Shown here in pieces: positions 17,373 to 26,329 of a stretch of 64,000 nt of DNA; the first letter of the stretch is position 1, and every line of letters starts with the position of its first letter. Under the pieces are notes generated by a model. The model was given only the letters and a program-made list of their open reading frames with translations. It was not told the origin of the DNA and searched no databases. The position numbers were made by a program, and so were the translations under genes. The DNA is from Scalindua_A sp046757465 (GTDB lineage: Bacteria > Planctomycetota > Brocadiia > Brocadiales > Scalinduaceae), in assembly GCA_046757465.1 (NCBI GenBank), contig JBHHYH010000001.1, positions 1 to 64,000 of the forward strand. The letters run 5' to 3'.

Positions 17373-18494
17373 TCATTCTGTCTTTAATACATCTGCATAA
17401 TCAAGCTTGTACAATGATGAAAACCCTTGTAATGAAACTAACCTTCCTGTATAAGTAATTACATCACCCACATTCAAACGCATTACCGTTTTGCGTTTTG
17501 TCCAGTCAAATTTTAGTTGAACGTCTGTATCAGCATCTTCTTGATCTACTACCATCCTATTCCAGTCGTAAACAGCAATCCCCTTACGGATAATCCTTCC
17601 TGTCCATCTGACATATTTCCCTTCATATTTATCCTTCCATATCCGCTTTTTTTCAGCCGCTTTGAGCTTGCTTTTTTTACCAAATGTATTATCAAAATCA
17701 TTAAAAGAAATATCTAAAAAATCTTTTAATGATTCTTTGGCAGTTTTTACCTGCTCCTTTTCTATGCCCGTTTCCTTTTCTTGAACAATCTTTTCTGTAA
17801 TTGGCGTCGTAATTTTGTCTTTACGAACCGGCTCTTCCTCTCTTTTCACCTTTATTATGCGAACGTCATCAAAACCCGATAAAACTTCTTTCTTATCCAA
17901 TTCTGTTACAGCTTCTACTTTGGAAAGAGGCGCATCTAATTCTGATTCTGCAAGCCTGCCAGCTTTTTTTGCTACACTTTTATTATATAGTGATTCAAAC
18001 TCTTCCTGAAACCTCTTTACCACATCTGGTTCATCGATGAAAATGGCGTTTTCATAATTGAATTTTTCGGCATATTCTGTCCAGTTATATGAACCAGTTA
18101 CAAGGAGCTTGGCATCAAAAATTGCAAAAGTGTGGTTCATGAATCCCCCAACATTGCCTTTCAGAAATTGGAGGTCGAAACCTTCCTCCTTGAGGAACTC
18201 TAATACCGGATAACGTTTTTTCTGTTGCCTTTGGTCGATTATGATTCTTATCTTTACCCCTCGTTCTTTTGCCTCATATAACGCTTCCGCTATCTCACCT
18301 GCGGTAAAAATTAAGACCGCCACGTCTATAGATTTTTCTGAAGAATTTATAGTTTTTATTATGGTATCTCTAATTAGACCTCTGGGTGAAAAGAAAACAT
18401 TTGTTTTTGCATGCAGTATGCTAGTGGCAAGGAGTGTAATAAAAACACAAATGCACAAAGACCGTAAAGGAATGATTGAGTCAATTTTCCGCAT
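17373..18494 (-). CDS. Phospholipase D-fold protein with degenerate HKD motif and C-terminal OB-like domain
   Basis: A 373-residue exported protein: signal sequence (residues 1-29), one PLD-like domain (about 32-170), a charged linker, and a beta-rich C-terminal domain (about 285-370, KYVRWTGRIIRKGIAVYDW...VGDVITYTGRL) resembling an OB fold. The PLD signature HxK(x4)D(x6)GSxN appears here as NHTFAIFD...GSYNW. N120 and T122 replace the catalytic His and Lys, while D127 and G134-S135-N137 remain. The closest architecture is that of Nuc/Zucchini-type nucleases, but phosphodiesterase activity is unlikely without the His. It may bind nucleic acid or phospholipid. No operon partner is evident. Confidence 0.75.
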   Translation of the reverse strand: MRKIDSIIPLRSLCICVFITLLATSILHAKTNVFFSPRGLIRDTIIKTINSSEKSIDVAVLIFTAGEIAEALYEAKERGVKIRIIIDQRQQKKRYPVLEFLKEEGFDLQFLKGNVGGFMNHTFAIFDAKLLVTGSYNWTEYAEKFNYENAIFIDEPDVVKRFQEEFESLYNKSVAKKAGRLAESELDAPLSKVEAVTELDKKEVLSGFDDVRIIKVKREEEPVRKDKITTPITEKIVQEKETGIEKEQVKTAKESLKDFLDISFNDFDNTFGKKSKLKAAEKKRIWKDKYEGKYVRWTGRIIRKGIAVYDWNRMVVDQEDADTDVQLKFDWTKRKTVMRLNVGDVITYTGRLVSLQGFSSLYKLDYADVLKTE

Positions 18495-18980
18495 AATTTA
18501 ACGTGAATGCATATATTTTACTTGAAGACCATTTACTAAAATTTAAGCTGCTAAAAATATGATATTAGTGTCACTTATAAAGAATTTAAGATTCTACTGT
18601 TTAAGAATTTGCTTCCGAACCAAAATAAGCTCAAACTGGCAATTTAGAAAAAAAATTACTAAATTTTGGCTGATATCTGACAATATTTATTATGCTATTT
18701 TAGCAATTAAAATATTAGATATAAAATGGATAATTTAACATTGCAGTAAAGTATAAATTGAAACAACGGAATTTTTTTGCCTCTTTTATATAAGCCTTTG
18801 CAGCTCATTATCTTGATGACATTCAAATCGTGTTATCCTTGCTAACGCATAAGTTCTAAGTCGTACATTATCATTTTAGTACAAAATTTTAATTTAAACT
18901 TTTGGTATTAATTTTGCGAAATACACAAGATCTATAATATTTTACCGTGAATCTTTTTATTTTTACACTTTTGATGAATT
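18495..18980. other. AT-rich intergenic stretch without detected gene
   Basis: About 490 bases, very rich in A and T, with stops in all frames and no hairpin repeat of the kinds seen elsewhere. I see no RNA gene or clear promoter. Confidence 0.5.
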
Positions 18981-19901
18981 TTAAATGCCTTTAACCACAC
19001 GATCTGCAAGATCGAAGGGGAGTTTTGCCTTGAGAATCTTTTTCTTTACCGATTCTGTATCATACTCAGATCGCTTAAGAAAAATCTTATGTACATCAGT
19101 ATCATAAATCATATAAGAAGCCTTGGGATTTCCATCACGCGGTTGACCTACTGAACCAGGATTTACATAGTAACGTTGGCCAGAATTCAATGCAACATCG
19201 AATTCTTCCAGCCTTACCATTGATTCCCTTTCGACCAACATAATTCTGTTATCATATTGGTCTGCAGGGATGAAGACCGATGCGATAATGTCTCTCTTTT
19301 GATTTGTATATAAATATGCTGCTGGTTTATGAGTGTGACCGGCAAAAGTTAGCTTTGAATAGAGTAAATCGTAACTTAAGGTTGCTGCATTTTTTAAATA
19401 TTCATAACCCTGAGGATAAACAGGTGTGCTGTGAACTAATTCGATACCAAATTGTTTTAATTTTTTCCTAAACCATAGGGAATTCAGGAAACGGAAGTTT
19501 TCTTTTTGTAAGACCTTAGCCGTCAACTTCACAGCTTTATCTGCTGAAGCGGCCATTGAACTACATAACGAAGGTTGGCCAATTACGGCTTTGTCATGGT
19601 TTCCTGCAATTACTATTGCCTTTTTTCCCATAGATAAAATATAGTCGATTATGCTCTTCTTTTCAGCATCGTTAATATCAGTTTCTTGTATAATCTTTTG
19701 AATTTCATTCTTCAAAGATGTTTTGCCGTTTTTTAAAAATCTTACGATAGCACAGCATTCGTTCGGGTTTGCACCGTAGCCGACGATATCGCCTGGTATT
19801 AAAATTTTATCTATTTTTTCATTATTATTGTGAAGGTCTAAAAAAACAGAGGCCAGTGCCTCCAGGTTACTATGGATATCCGAAATAATTACAAATCTCA
19901 T
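18981..19901 (-). CDS. Calcineurin-like metallophosphoesterase
   Basis: A 306-residue enzyme with the complete set of dimetal motifs in order: SDIHSNLEA (residues 7-15), GDIVGYG (about 38), GNHDKA (about 98), HSTP (about 157) and GHTHKP (about 187). The layout matches YfcE/MJ0936-type phosphodiesterases and the diadenosine-tetraphosphatase-like group. There is an insertion of about 30 residues around LKNGKTSLKNEIQKIIQET between the second and third motifs. It lies 8 bases downstream of a protein-kinase-like gene, so kinase and phosphatase are probably co-expressed. Whether it is a protein phosphatase is untested. Confidence 0.85.
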   Translation of the reverse strand: MRFVIISDIHSNLEALASVFLDLHNNNEKIDKILIPGDIVGYGANPNECCAIVRFLKNGKTSLKNEIQKIIQETDINDAEKKSIIDYILSMGKKAIVIAGNHDKAVIGQPSLCSSMAASADKAVKLTAKVLQKENFRFLNSLWFRKKLKQFGIELVHSTPVYPQGYEYLKNAATLSYDLLYSKLTFAGHTHKPAAYLYTNQKRDIIASVFIPADQYDNRIMLVERESMVRLEEFDVALNSGQRYYVNPGSVGQPRDGNPKASYMIYDTDVHKIFLKRSEYDTESVKKKILKAKLPFDLADRVVKGI

Positions 19902-19909
19902 TTTTTATC

Positions 19910-20728
19910 TTATAATATAGCTTCTAATACCTGTTTTAATTGTTTTGCCGTAGCAATCCTGTTAGAGGAATCCTCTTCTAATGTTGCCATTATGATATCT
20001 TCTAACTTTTTGGGGATTAAATCATTAATGTCTCTTGGAGGGATCTTTGTTTCCTTCCATTTTTTATTAGTCAAGATTTCATACATGACAGCGCCTAAGG
20101 AATATATGTCCGACTTATCATCTAGGGATAAGAAGAATGCAATTGCCTCTAGAGGAACCTCCTTAGGTGGATTCCTTAAATCTTTTAACAAAGCCTCTTG
20201 CTCAGGTGAGGAATACTCTCTGCTAATTCCTTTTAAAAGTCCAGCTTTTTTTATGGTGAGTTCATAATCAATCAAATAAACTGTATTTGTATCTGGATTC
20301 AACATTAGGTGGCCAGGTTTGATATCGCAGTGTAAATAATTTTTTGAGTGTAAATAATCCAAAGGTTCACAAACGCTTATAAAGCACTTGATGACATTCT
20401 CTAATTGGCCATGGAAATTTTGGGCTACTTTTTCTTTGAAATAATTAACAAGATCTATATTACTCATATGGTCAAGTACAATAAAATGTTGGGTTAGTAC
20501 AACCTTTTGGTTATTAAACATTGTTTCTTTTCCATAATCATAAGCCTTGGGAATCTGTCTATGGTCTAATTCTTTCAAAATAAAATATTCGTCGTCAAAG
20601 GGTATATGTGGACAATATTTTATCCCTAAACCCACATATATATCGTTTTCTAATATGGCATAATTTGACTTATGCATTTCTGCAACAGATTTAAATGAGC
20701 TAAATTTATAGTCTCTTATTCTATACAT
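19910..20728 (-). CDS. Atypical serine/threonine protein kinase (A)
   Basis: A 272-residue protein-kinase-fold protein. K37 (GIKY) and E47 suit the ATP-binding pair. The catalytic loop is HCDIKPGH (D135, K137), with His140 where kinases normally have Asn. The DFG motif is replaced by D154-Y-E156. SPEQ stands for APE, and KSDIYSLGAVMYEIL matches subdomain IX. No glycine-rich loop is recognisable, and there is no sensor or membrane segment. It is clearly paralogous to the kinase at 25375-26184. The pair flanks the amt1-glnK1-amt2 genes. It is followed 8 bases later by a metallophosphoesterase, suggesting a two-gene operon. Confidence 0.8.
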   Translation of the reverse strand: MYRIRDYKFSSFKSVAEMHKSNYAILENDIYVGLGIKYCPHIPFDDEYFILKELDHRQIPKAYDYGKETMFNNQKVVLTQHFIVLDHMSNIDLVNYFKEKVAQNFHGQLENVIKCFISVCEPLDYLHSKNYLHCDIKPGHLMLNPDTNTVYLIDYELTIKKAGLLKGISREYSSPEQEALLKDLRNPPKEVPLEAIAFFLSLDDKSDIYSLGAVMYEILTNKKWKETKIPPRDINDLIPKKLEDIIMATLEEDSSNRIATAKQLKQVLEAIL

Positions 20729-21131
20729 AAGTTGAACTTATATACTTTTTCACTTGCGACTTTTACCACAATATGTTATTAAATAAAAACTTATAGAGAC
20801 CATTTAATATATCCAACAGGTTAAAAGGTTGAGTCTATTTAAGTTGCCGGACTTTCGTTAAGGGAGCATTTTTTTGTAAAGGGGGTGAACGCCAATGACA
20901 TAGGGGCGATTTTGTAAATCATAATATTATCAGAAATCCAAATTGTTGTAAAACAGTTTTTTAGTGTAGAAAAAAGGTATTCAAGATGTGGCTAACAATA
21001 CAGATTTACATAAAAAGATAATTCTTTAACAAACATAAACAATTATCTGAAATCAGTATATTGAAGCTATGTCTGACTTAAAGATAAGAGGAGGAGAATA
21101 TGGGGCGTTTATTAAAAGGAGGGGGAAAAAT
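20729..21131 (+). promoter_or_regulatory. Long 5-prime region of amt1
   Basis: About 400 bases between the divergent kinase and amt1, without a credible protein gene. It contains a strong ribosome-site-like AAAGGGGGTGA (20878 onward) followed by an ATG that stops after two codons (20895), and the 11-codon leader frame at 21100-21135. The length suggests a regulated leader; no known riboswitch consensus was recognised. Confidence 0.35.
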
Positions 21132-21135
21132 ATGA
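21100..21135 (+). CDS. Possible 11-codon leader peptide of amt1
   Basis: ATG at 21100 follows AGAGGAGGAGA at ideal spacing and encodes MGRLLKGGGKI. Its TGA (21133-21135) overlaps the amt1 ATG as ATGA, the geometry of translational coupling. The run GGAGGGGGAAAA in this frame also serves as the amt1 ribosome site, so the frame could be accidental. Confidence 0.3.
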   Translation: MGRLLKGGGKI

Positions 21136-22691
21136 TATTTTCAAATAGGAATAAAAGTAGTAAAGCGTTAAGGTGGATGAATGTAGTGTATTTTCTTATA
21201 TGCCTGTCATGTGTGATTTATTTTGGCGCAAAGTTGGTATGGGCTGGCGACCCAAGCGGTGAGAATACCTACTCCGACAGTATTGAGGGGCTCAAACATT
21301 CTATCAATTTTACATGGGTGCTCGTTGCTGCATTTCTGGTATTTTCGATGCAGGCGGGCTTTGCACTCCTTGGTGGTTTTTTACAAGCTAAAAACATGTT
21401 AGGTTATTTGGCGCACTGTTTCGCAGATGGTACTATCGGTGGAATCGTATTCTGGATGTTTGGCTTTGCATTTATGTTTGGTGGTTCTATGATCGCACCA
21501 GGCCTGGAAAGTGGTAATACTATTATTGGGTACAGTGGATTCTTCCTTGCTGGTGGTAGTTACGACGTTCAGGCAGTCATGCTCTGGCTCTTCCAGATGG
21601 TATTTTGTACCAAGGCAGTTACTATTATTGCAGGCGCCGTAGCGGAACGAATGAAGTTTGCCCCTTATTTGATTTATAGCTTCTTCGTTTGTGGTGTAAT
21701 ATATCCTGTCTATGGCCATTGGGTATGGGGCGATGGATGGTTGCAAAACCTGAGTATTGGTACAAGTACAGGTGTATGGGACTTTGCCGGGTCTGCAGTT
21801 GTTCATACCATCGGTGGGATGCTTGCCCTGGCAGGGGCATTCGTTCTTGGGCCTAGAAAAAATAAATATAACCCGGATGGTACGTCAAACGCTATCCCCG
21901 GGCACAACCTCACACTGGTAGTTGTAGGTACCTTGGTTTTGGCATTTGGGTGGTTCGGTTTCAATGCGGGTAGTACACTAGGAGCAACTGACCTGAGGAT
22001 TTCAGTGGTAGCTGCTAATACATTTATAGCAGCAGCGGCAGGTGCTGCTGGTGTAATCTTCGTAACATACGCCCTCTTTGGTTTTTCAGATATCGGCCTT
22101 GCTTGTAATGGCGCCCTTGGTGGGTTGGTGGCCATTACGGGCCCTTGTGCCTTCGTTGCTCCATGGGCTGCTGCAGTAATTGGGTTAATAGCCGGAGCGG
22201 TAATGTGGGGTACAGTAATCTTTGTTGAAACGAAGCTGAAGGTTGACGACCCCCTCGGCGCGGTAGCCGTACATGGCGCTAATGGTATATGGGGGATGCT
22301 TGCACTTGGAATCTTTGCAGATGGAACTTATGCAGGAGTAAACGGTCTAATTACGGGTTCCGGTTGGCAGCTTCTGGTTCAATTTATTGGTGTTGTTGTT
22401 GCCATGGCATGGGCTCTTGGTTTGGGAGCACTTATGTTTTACGTCCTCAAAATAACCATGGGTATTCGCGTTTCTGAATTAGTAGAGCACGAAGGTGTAG
22501 ACGTACATTTGCATGGTTCTCCTTGTTATCCTGCTCAGGCTGAGGTTACTTCTCAATTGGGACCAGAAGTAGAAGAAGCGGAAACACGACGAGAAACGGC
22601 CTTACTGGAAGAAGCCCTTGCAAGGGATGCAAGAAGAGAGAAGATTTATTCTGAAAAACTAGGCAGATGGATATATGCGAAGCCTAAATAG
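21132..22691 (+). CDS. amt: Ammonium transporter Amt (copy 1)
   Basis: A 519-residue Amt/Mep channel protein with a signal-like first helix ending near VWAGDPS and about eleven further membrane helices. Pore landmarks are DFAGSAVVHTIGG (first twin His) and AVHGANGIWGM (second twin His). The MQAGFALLGGF helix places it in the same clade as copy 2 and apart from copy 3. The C-terminal cytoplasmic tail is long and charged (about the last 55 residues, EVEEAETRRETALLEEALA). I start at ATG 21132, after AAGGAGGGGG, not at ATG 21069, which lacks a ribosome site. glnK1 follows 72 bases downstream. Confidence 0.95.
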   Translation: MIFSNRNKSSKALRWMNVVYFLICLSCVIYFGAKLVWAGDPSGENTYSDSIEGLKHSINFTWVLVAAFLVFSMQAGFALLGGFLQAKNMLGYLAHCFADGTIGGIVFWMFGFAFMFGGSMIAPGLESGNTIIGYSGFFLAGGSYDVQAVMLWLFQMVFCTKAVTIIAGAVAERMKFAPYLIYSFFVCGVIYPVYGHWVWGDGWLQNLSIGTSTGVWDFAGSAVVHTIGGMLALAGAFVLGPRKNKYNPDGTSNAIPGHNLTLVVVGTLVLAFGWFGFNAGSTLGATDLRISVVAANTFIAAAAGAAGVIFVTYALFGFSDIGLACNGALGGLVAITGPCAFVAPWAAAVIGLIAGAVMWGTVIFVETKLKVDDPLGAVAVHGANGIWGMLALGIFADGTYAGVNGLITGSGWQLLVQFIGVVVAMAWALGLGALMFYVLKITMGIRVSELVEHEGVDVHLHGSPCYPAQAEVTSQLGPEVEEAETRRETALLEEALARDARREKIYSEKLGRWIYAKPK

Positions 22692-22763
22692 AGAAGAACT
22701 AATACTTCAATGTGAAGCTGAAGATTTTTAATTGTGTTATGTTTGATAAAGGAGGATATGTTT

Positions 22764-23102
22764 ATGAAGAAGGTCGAGGCGATTATTCGTCCTGAAAAAT
22801 TTGATATTATCAAGGATGCATTGACAGATCTGGGTTATTCTGGGATGTCGGTTATAGAGATGAAGGGTCATGGTAATCAAAAAGGTGTAAGTGAAGTGTG
22901 GAGGGGAAAGAGGTACAGAGTAGATCTGCTACCAAAGATAAAGATGGAAATTATTGTCAATGATGATGCCGCAGATAAGGTGGTTCAGACCATTATTAAG
23001 GAATCCCAAACAGGGAGCATCGGAGACGGAAAGATATTTGTTACTGAGCTGGTAAATGTCTATAGAATCCGAACCGGGGAGGAAGGTGAGGCCGCAGTTT
23101 AA
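22764..23102 (+). CDS. glnK: Nitrogen regulatory protein PII (GlnK-type, copy 1)
   Basis: A 112-residue PII protein, exactly the family length when started at ATG 22764, eight bases after GGAGG. The earlier GTG/ATG codons lie in or too near the ribosome site. The T-loop Tyr51 is conserved (RGKRYRVDLLPK), as are GHGNQKG, TGSIGDGKIFV and the C-terminal RIRTGE signatures. PII senses ATP/ADP and 2-oxoglutarate and typically blocks the Amt channel encoded next to it. Uridylylation at Tyr51 is possible but no GlnD is in the window. Lies between amt1 and amt2. Confidence 0.95.
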   Translation: MKKVEAIIRPEKFDIIKDALTDLGYSGMSVIEMKGHGNQKGVSEVWRGKRYRVDLLPKIKMEIIVNDDAADKVVQTIIKESQTGSIGDGKIFVTELVNVYRIRTGEEGEAAV

Positions 23103-23240
23103 AAACACCTAATCCCGTTCGGATATCAGGCAATGCTCCATGATAAGCGGTTAAGGGTTTTATTGTTTGCGGCCTATTGGCCGTTGATATCTTTGGATGA
23201 TTAAGGTCTTAGATTCTTTAGATACTTGCATATTTCATTT

Positions 23241-23269
23241 GTTGGTTCGAGGTTCAACCTCGAACCAAC
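23241..23269. repeat. Perfect 14-bp-arm palindrome between glnK1 and amt2
   Basis: GTTGGTTCGAGGTT is followed, after a single C, by its exact reverse complement. Flanking ACTTGCA and TGCAAGT extend the symmetry outward. No T-run follows, so it is not a typical terminator. It resembles the TGGTTCAATCT hairpin within 3102-3257. The remaining 23103-23581 gap shows no gene. Confidence 0.6.
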
Positions 23270-23581
23270 TTTGCAAGTTTCAGGTCTATGATCTGAAATA
23301 CTTCCATAGATTAGTAGTCTATTTCATAATTACGGCGATGTATTCAATGTCAAATCGACGCCTGTCGTTGTTCACTCGCAATGACATGCGAGTATGTATC
23401 TCACCGCATTTATGAAACCGTGTAATTAGGCATCAATAATTGAGGCATCTCACACCAGAGCGGACGTGGATATTCATCTCAGATTTTTGTTCATATGTTT
23501 AAATCTTTAAGGTATGGCCAGACAAAGATGTCTATTCTTTTCGTAATAACCAGATGAGTGCGTGTTTTTGAATATTAAGTG

Positions 23582-24967
23582 ATGATAATAAGAAACATAA
23601 AGTGGGTTATATTCCCAATTATTGTAGTTATTGTGTTGTTCGCAGCTTCCCAATTAACCAAGGCTGCTGACCCAAGCAGCAGTTTCACAATATATTCGGA
23701 AATCAGAGATATTGAAGGGGTAAAGATATCTATTGATCTTGCCTGGACGTTGTTATGTGGATTCCTTGTCTTTAATATGCAGGCGGGGTTTGCATTTTTG
23801 GGCGCTGGTTTCCTGCAAAAGAAAAACACCTTAAACTATCTAACGATGAGTTTTATGGATTTTTGTGTTGGAGCCCTAATCTTTTGGGCATTTGGGTTTG
23901 CATTAATGTTTGGGGGGTCATTTCTCGCCTTCGGGCTTGATGATGGAAATTCTCTTATCGGTTTTAGTGGATTTTTCCTTGATGGTGACTCTTTTGATTA
24001 CTCTACGTCAAAGTTGTGGTTGTTTCAAATGATGTTTGCTGCAGCCGCCTGTACAATTGTTGCTGGCGCTGTTGCGGAACGTTTCAAGTTTCATACACAT
24101 CTCTTATACAGCATGATACTATGCGGAGTCTTGTACCCTATTTATGGTCATTGGGTATGGGGTGGAGGCTGGCTTGCAAACCTGCCTTTCGGTTCGGGGA
24201 TGAGAGATTTTGCAGGTTCGGGTGTGGTTCATGGTGTGGGTGGATTGGTTGCCTTTGTTGGGGCATGGGTGGTTGGCCCAAGGTTTGGAAAATATAATCC
24301 GAATGGTACACCAAATATAATTCATGGCCATAATCTGTCTTATGTAGTACTTGGAACACTGTTTTTATTATTTGGGTGGTTTGGTTTCAACGCTGGGAGC
24401 ACATTGGGTTCAACCGATCTCAGGGTTTCAATAATTGCGACAAACACCTTTCTTGCTGCAACCACAGGAGCAATAACCCTTTTGTACATCTCCTATTTTA
24501 AAGATAAAAAATCTGACATAGTTATGGCATGCAATGGTGCCCTGGCTGGCTGTGTGGCTATTACGGCCTCTAGTGCCTATGTGCCCCATTGGGCTGCGGT
24601 AGTAATTGGCTTAATTGCAGGTATCTTACTGAGGGCTAGTTTATACTTTATAGAGTTTAAGCTGAGGATTGATGATCCTATCGGAGCCGTCTCTGTTCAT
24701 GGAGCGAATGGCCTCTGGGGTTTACTCTCCGTGGGAATCTTTGCCGACGGCTCTTATTTGGGTGTCAAGGGACTGATAGCAGGTTCTGGATGGCAACTAC
24801 TGGCACAGTTTATCGGATGTGTTACACTTATTTTATGGACATTTGCTGCCGGTTATTTGGTATTTTTATTATTAAAAAAGACTATAGGACTCAGGGTTCC
24901 AATCAAAGAAGAAAACGCTGGAATTGATATCTACGAACACGGTCTTGAATGTTATCCTGGCTTTTGA
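23582..24967 (+). CDS. amt: Ammonium transporter Amt (copy 2)
   Basis: A 461-residue Amt channel closely related to copy 1 (shared MQAGFAFLGAGFLQKKN, FGFALMFGGSF, GHWVWGGGWLANL). It has a signal peptide-like N-terminus (hydrophobic to about AASQLTKAADPSS). The twin histidines are in DFAGSGVVHGVGG and SVHGANGLWG. The cytoplasmic tail is short, unlike copy 1, and ends in YEHGLECYPGF. ATG 23582 and the GTG just before it both lack a clear ribosome site; ATG was preferred. A strong terminator at 25019-25061 closes the unit. Confidence 0.95.
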   Translation: MIIRNIKWVIFPIIVVIVLFAASQLTKAADPSSSFTIYSEIRDIEGVKISIDLAWTLLCGFLVFNMQAGFAFLGAGFLQKKNTLNYLTMSFMDFCVGALIFWAFGFALMFGGSFLAFGLDDGNSLIGFSGFFLDGDSFDYSTSKLWLFQMMFAAAACTIVAGAVAERFKFHTHLLYSMILCGVLYPIYGHWVWGGGWLANLPFGSGMRDFAGSGVVHGVGGLVAFVGAWVVGPRFGKYNPNGTPNIIHGHNLSYVVLGTLFLLFGWFGFNAGSTLGSTDLRVSIIATNTFLAATTGAITLLYISYFKDKKSDIVMACNGALAGCVAITASSAYVPHWAAVVIGLIAGILLRASLYFIEFKLRIDDPIGAVSVHGANGLWGLLSVGIFADGSYLGVKGLIAGSGWQLLAQFIGCVTLILWTFAAGYLVFLLLKKTIGLRVPIKEENAGIDIYEHGLECYPGF

Positions 24968-25018
24968 ATAGATACTACGCTGCTATGAGAAGAAACATTT
25001 AAACAAGGTAGATTACGC

Positions 25019-25061
25019 AAAACCTGTATCTTTGATAAGAAGATACAGGTTTTGTTTTTTT
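25019..25061 (+). terminator. Rho-independent terminator after amt2
   Basis: Perfect 14-bp stem AAAACCTGTATCTT / AAGATACAGGTTTT with a 7-base loop, followed by GTTTTTTTT. It ends the amt1-glnK1-amt2 unit. Confidence 0.9.
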
Positions 25062-25154
25062 CACAAGAAGGGAATAAAGTCTCATAAAATTCCATCTTAA
25101 ATTAACGCCATTAACTGCAAAAAAATATCAAGTGAATATTCGAAGGTGATAAAG

Positions 25155-25343
25155 ATGTATTTTTTGATAATACACGAAAAGAAACGGTTATACTACGAAA
25201 CATTTGATGATAGAGAATCACTGGAAGAACACTTAAATAGTCGTAGAGGGTTTTTTTATAAGAAATTCAAAAACCATCAGGCATATATCGTAAAGGGAGA
25301 AGAAATCTTCACCGCTAAAAAGCACCTCGGAGAAATGGAATAA
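25155..25343 (+). CDS. Small conserved-looking hypothetical protein (62 aa)
   Basis: A 62-residue basic protein starting MYFLIIHEKKRLYYETFDD with GAAGG eight bases upstream; a GTG nine bases earlier overlaps that site. Predicted alternation of short strands and a helix (RESLEEHLNSRRGFF) suggests a compact soluble fold. There is no cysteine or membrane segment. It lies 31 bases ahead of kinase B and probably shares its transcript. No family recognised. Confidence 0.5.
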   Translation: MYFLIIHEKKRLYYETFDDRESLEEHLNSRRGFFYKKFKNHQAYIVKGEEIFTAKKHLGEME

Positions 25344-25374
25344 TCATTTTTCTAGGGGAATAGGGGTTATAATT

Positions 25375-26184
25375 ATGTTTAAGCTAGGAAAATATCAATT
25401 TGAGAGTTTTAAATATAGGCCTGGCCACAGGGCGAATTATGGTGTTTTGAATAAACCTGGAAACAGAGAATGGGGAATGAAGTACTCGCCAACTTACAGC
25501 TATTCCAGTGAGTATGATGTGCTTAAGAAATTTTCTCATCCACAGATTCCAAGGCGATATGATTGTGGGAGAGGAGAATTGTTTGAAGATGATAAGCTGG
25601 TTTTGAAGCAACACTATATTGTTATACAACATTTCGAAGGAGAAGATATAGTACAATATTACAGAGATAAGGGATTGCCTGATTCTGGTGAAATTGAAAA
25701 TGTGGTTAAATATATTGCAAGTGTAGTGGAACCCTTACATTATCTCCATTCAAAGGGATATGCCCACACTGACATTAAACCAGGCCATCTTATTCTTAAT
25801 CCCGACACGGGAATAGTTGGCCTAATTGATTTAGAACTAGCCATAAAAATAGGAGAACTTATAAAAGGTGTAACCAAAGAATATGCGGCACCTGAACAAA
25901 AGCAGATGAACAATTTATTGAAAGATGTCACAGACTCAAAGGGTGAAAAGGCTGTTTTATCACAAGTTAAGATCGATGGGAGAGCCGATTTATACTCGAT
26001 TGGATTGTTATTGTATCAAGTATTAACGGGTGAAATACGGGCAGAAACAGGCCAGCCTCCAATCGAAGTTAATAAAGCAATTCCACAGAAATTGAATGAA
26101 ATAGTTTTAGGACTCCTTGAAGAGGACTCATCAAACAGGATCCCTTCTGCAGAGAAATTAAGAGAAGAATTGGCAGGCGTGTGA
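25375..26184 (+). CDS. Atypical serine/threonine protein kinase (B)
   Basis: A 269-residue paralogue of kinase A: both begin with a (K/R)DYKF/GKYQF ESFK-type segment and share YDxG, HYIV, LHSKGYAHTDIKPGHLILNPDTG and a RADLYSIGLLLYQVLTG segment. Putative catalytic residues: K36, E46, D133, K135. His138 replaces the usual Mg-binding Asn and D152-L-E replaces DFG. APEQ is intact. No glycine loop or transmembrane domain. Substrates are unknown. Its position downstream of the ammonium-transport terminator, and kinase A upstream, suggests a duplicated kinase locus around the amt block. Confidence 0.8.
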   Translation: MFKLGKYQFESFKYRPGHRANYGVLNKPGNREWGMKYSPTYSYSSEYDVLKKFSHPQIPRRYDCGRGELFEDDKLVLKQHYIVIQHFEGEDIVQYYRDKGLPDSGEIENVVKYIASVVEPLHYLHSKGYAHTDIKPGHLILNPDTGIVGLIDLELAIKIGELIKGVTKEYAAPEQKQMNNLLKDVTDSKGEKAVLSQVKIDGRADLYSIGLLLYQVLTGEIRAETGQPPIEVNKAIPQKLNEIVLGLLEEDSSNRIPSAEKLREELAGV

Positions 26185-26329
26185 GCTAGCTTAACAAGAT
26201 ACGTAACGGTATAAAAACACCTCCTCTTACAGAGCCCCCCTAAAGGGGCCTACTTTCGGTACTTTCGGCAAGCAAATCCTATCTATGACGGACAATGGTA
26301 CATTAAGCTCTACTTTCAAATAAACACTT

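Noticed and set aside
23224..23276. tRNA-like GGTTCGA sequence near 23.25 kb
   Set aside because: The GGTTCGA belongs to a perfect 14-bp palindrome with no acceptor stem, anticodon arm or CCA end.
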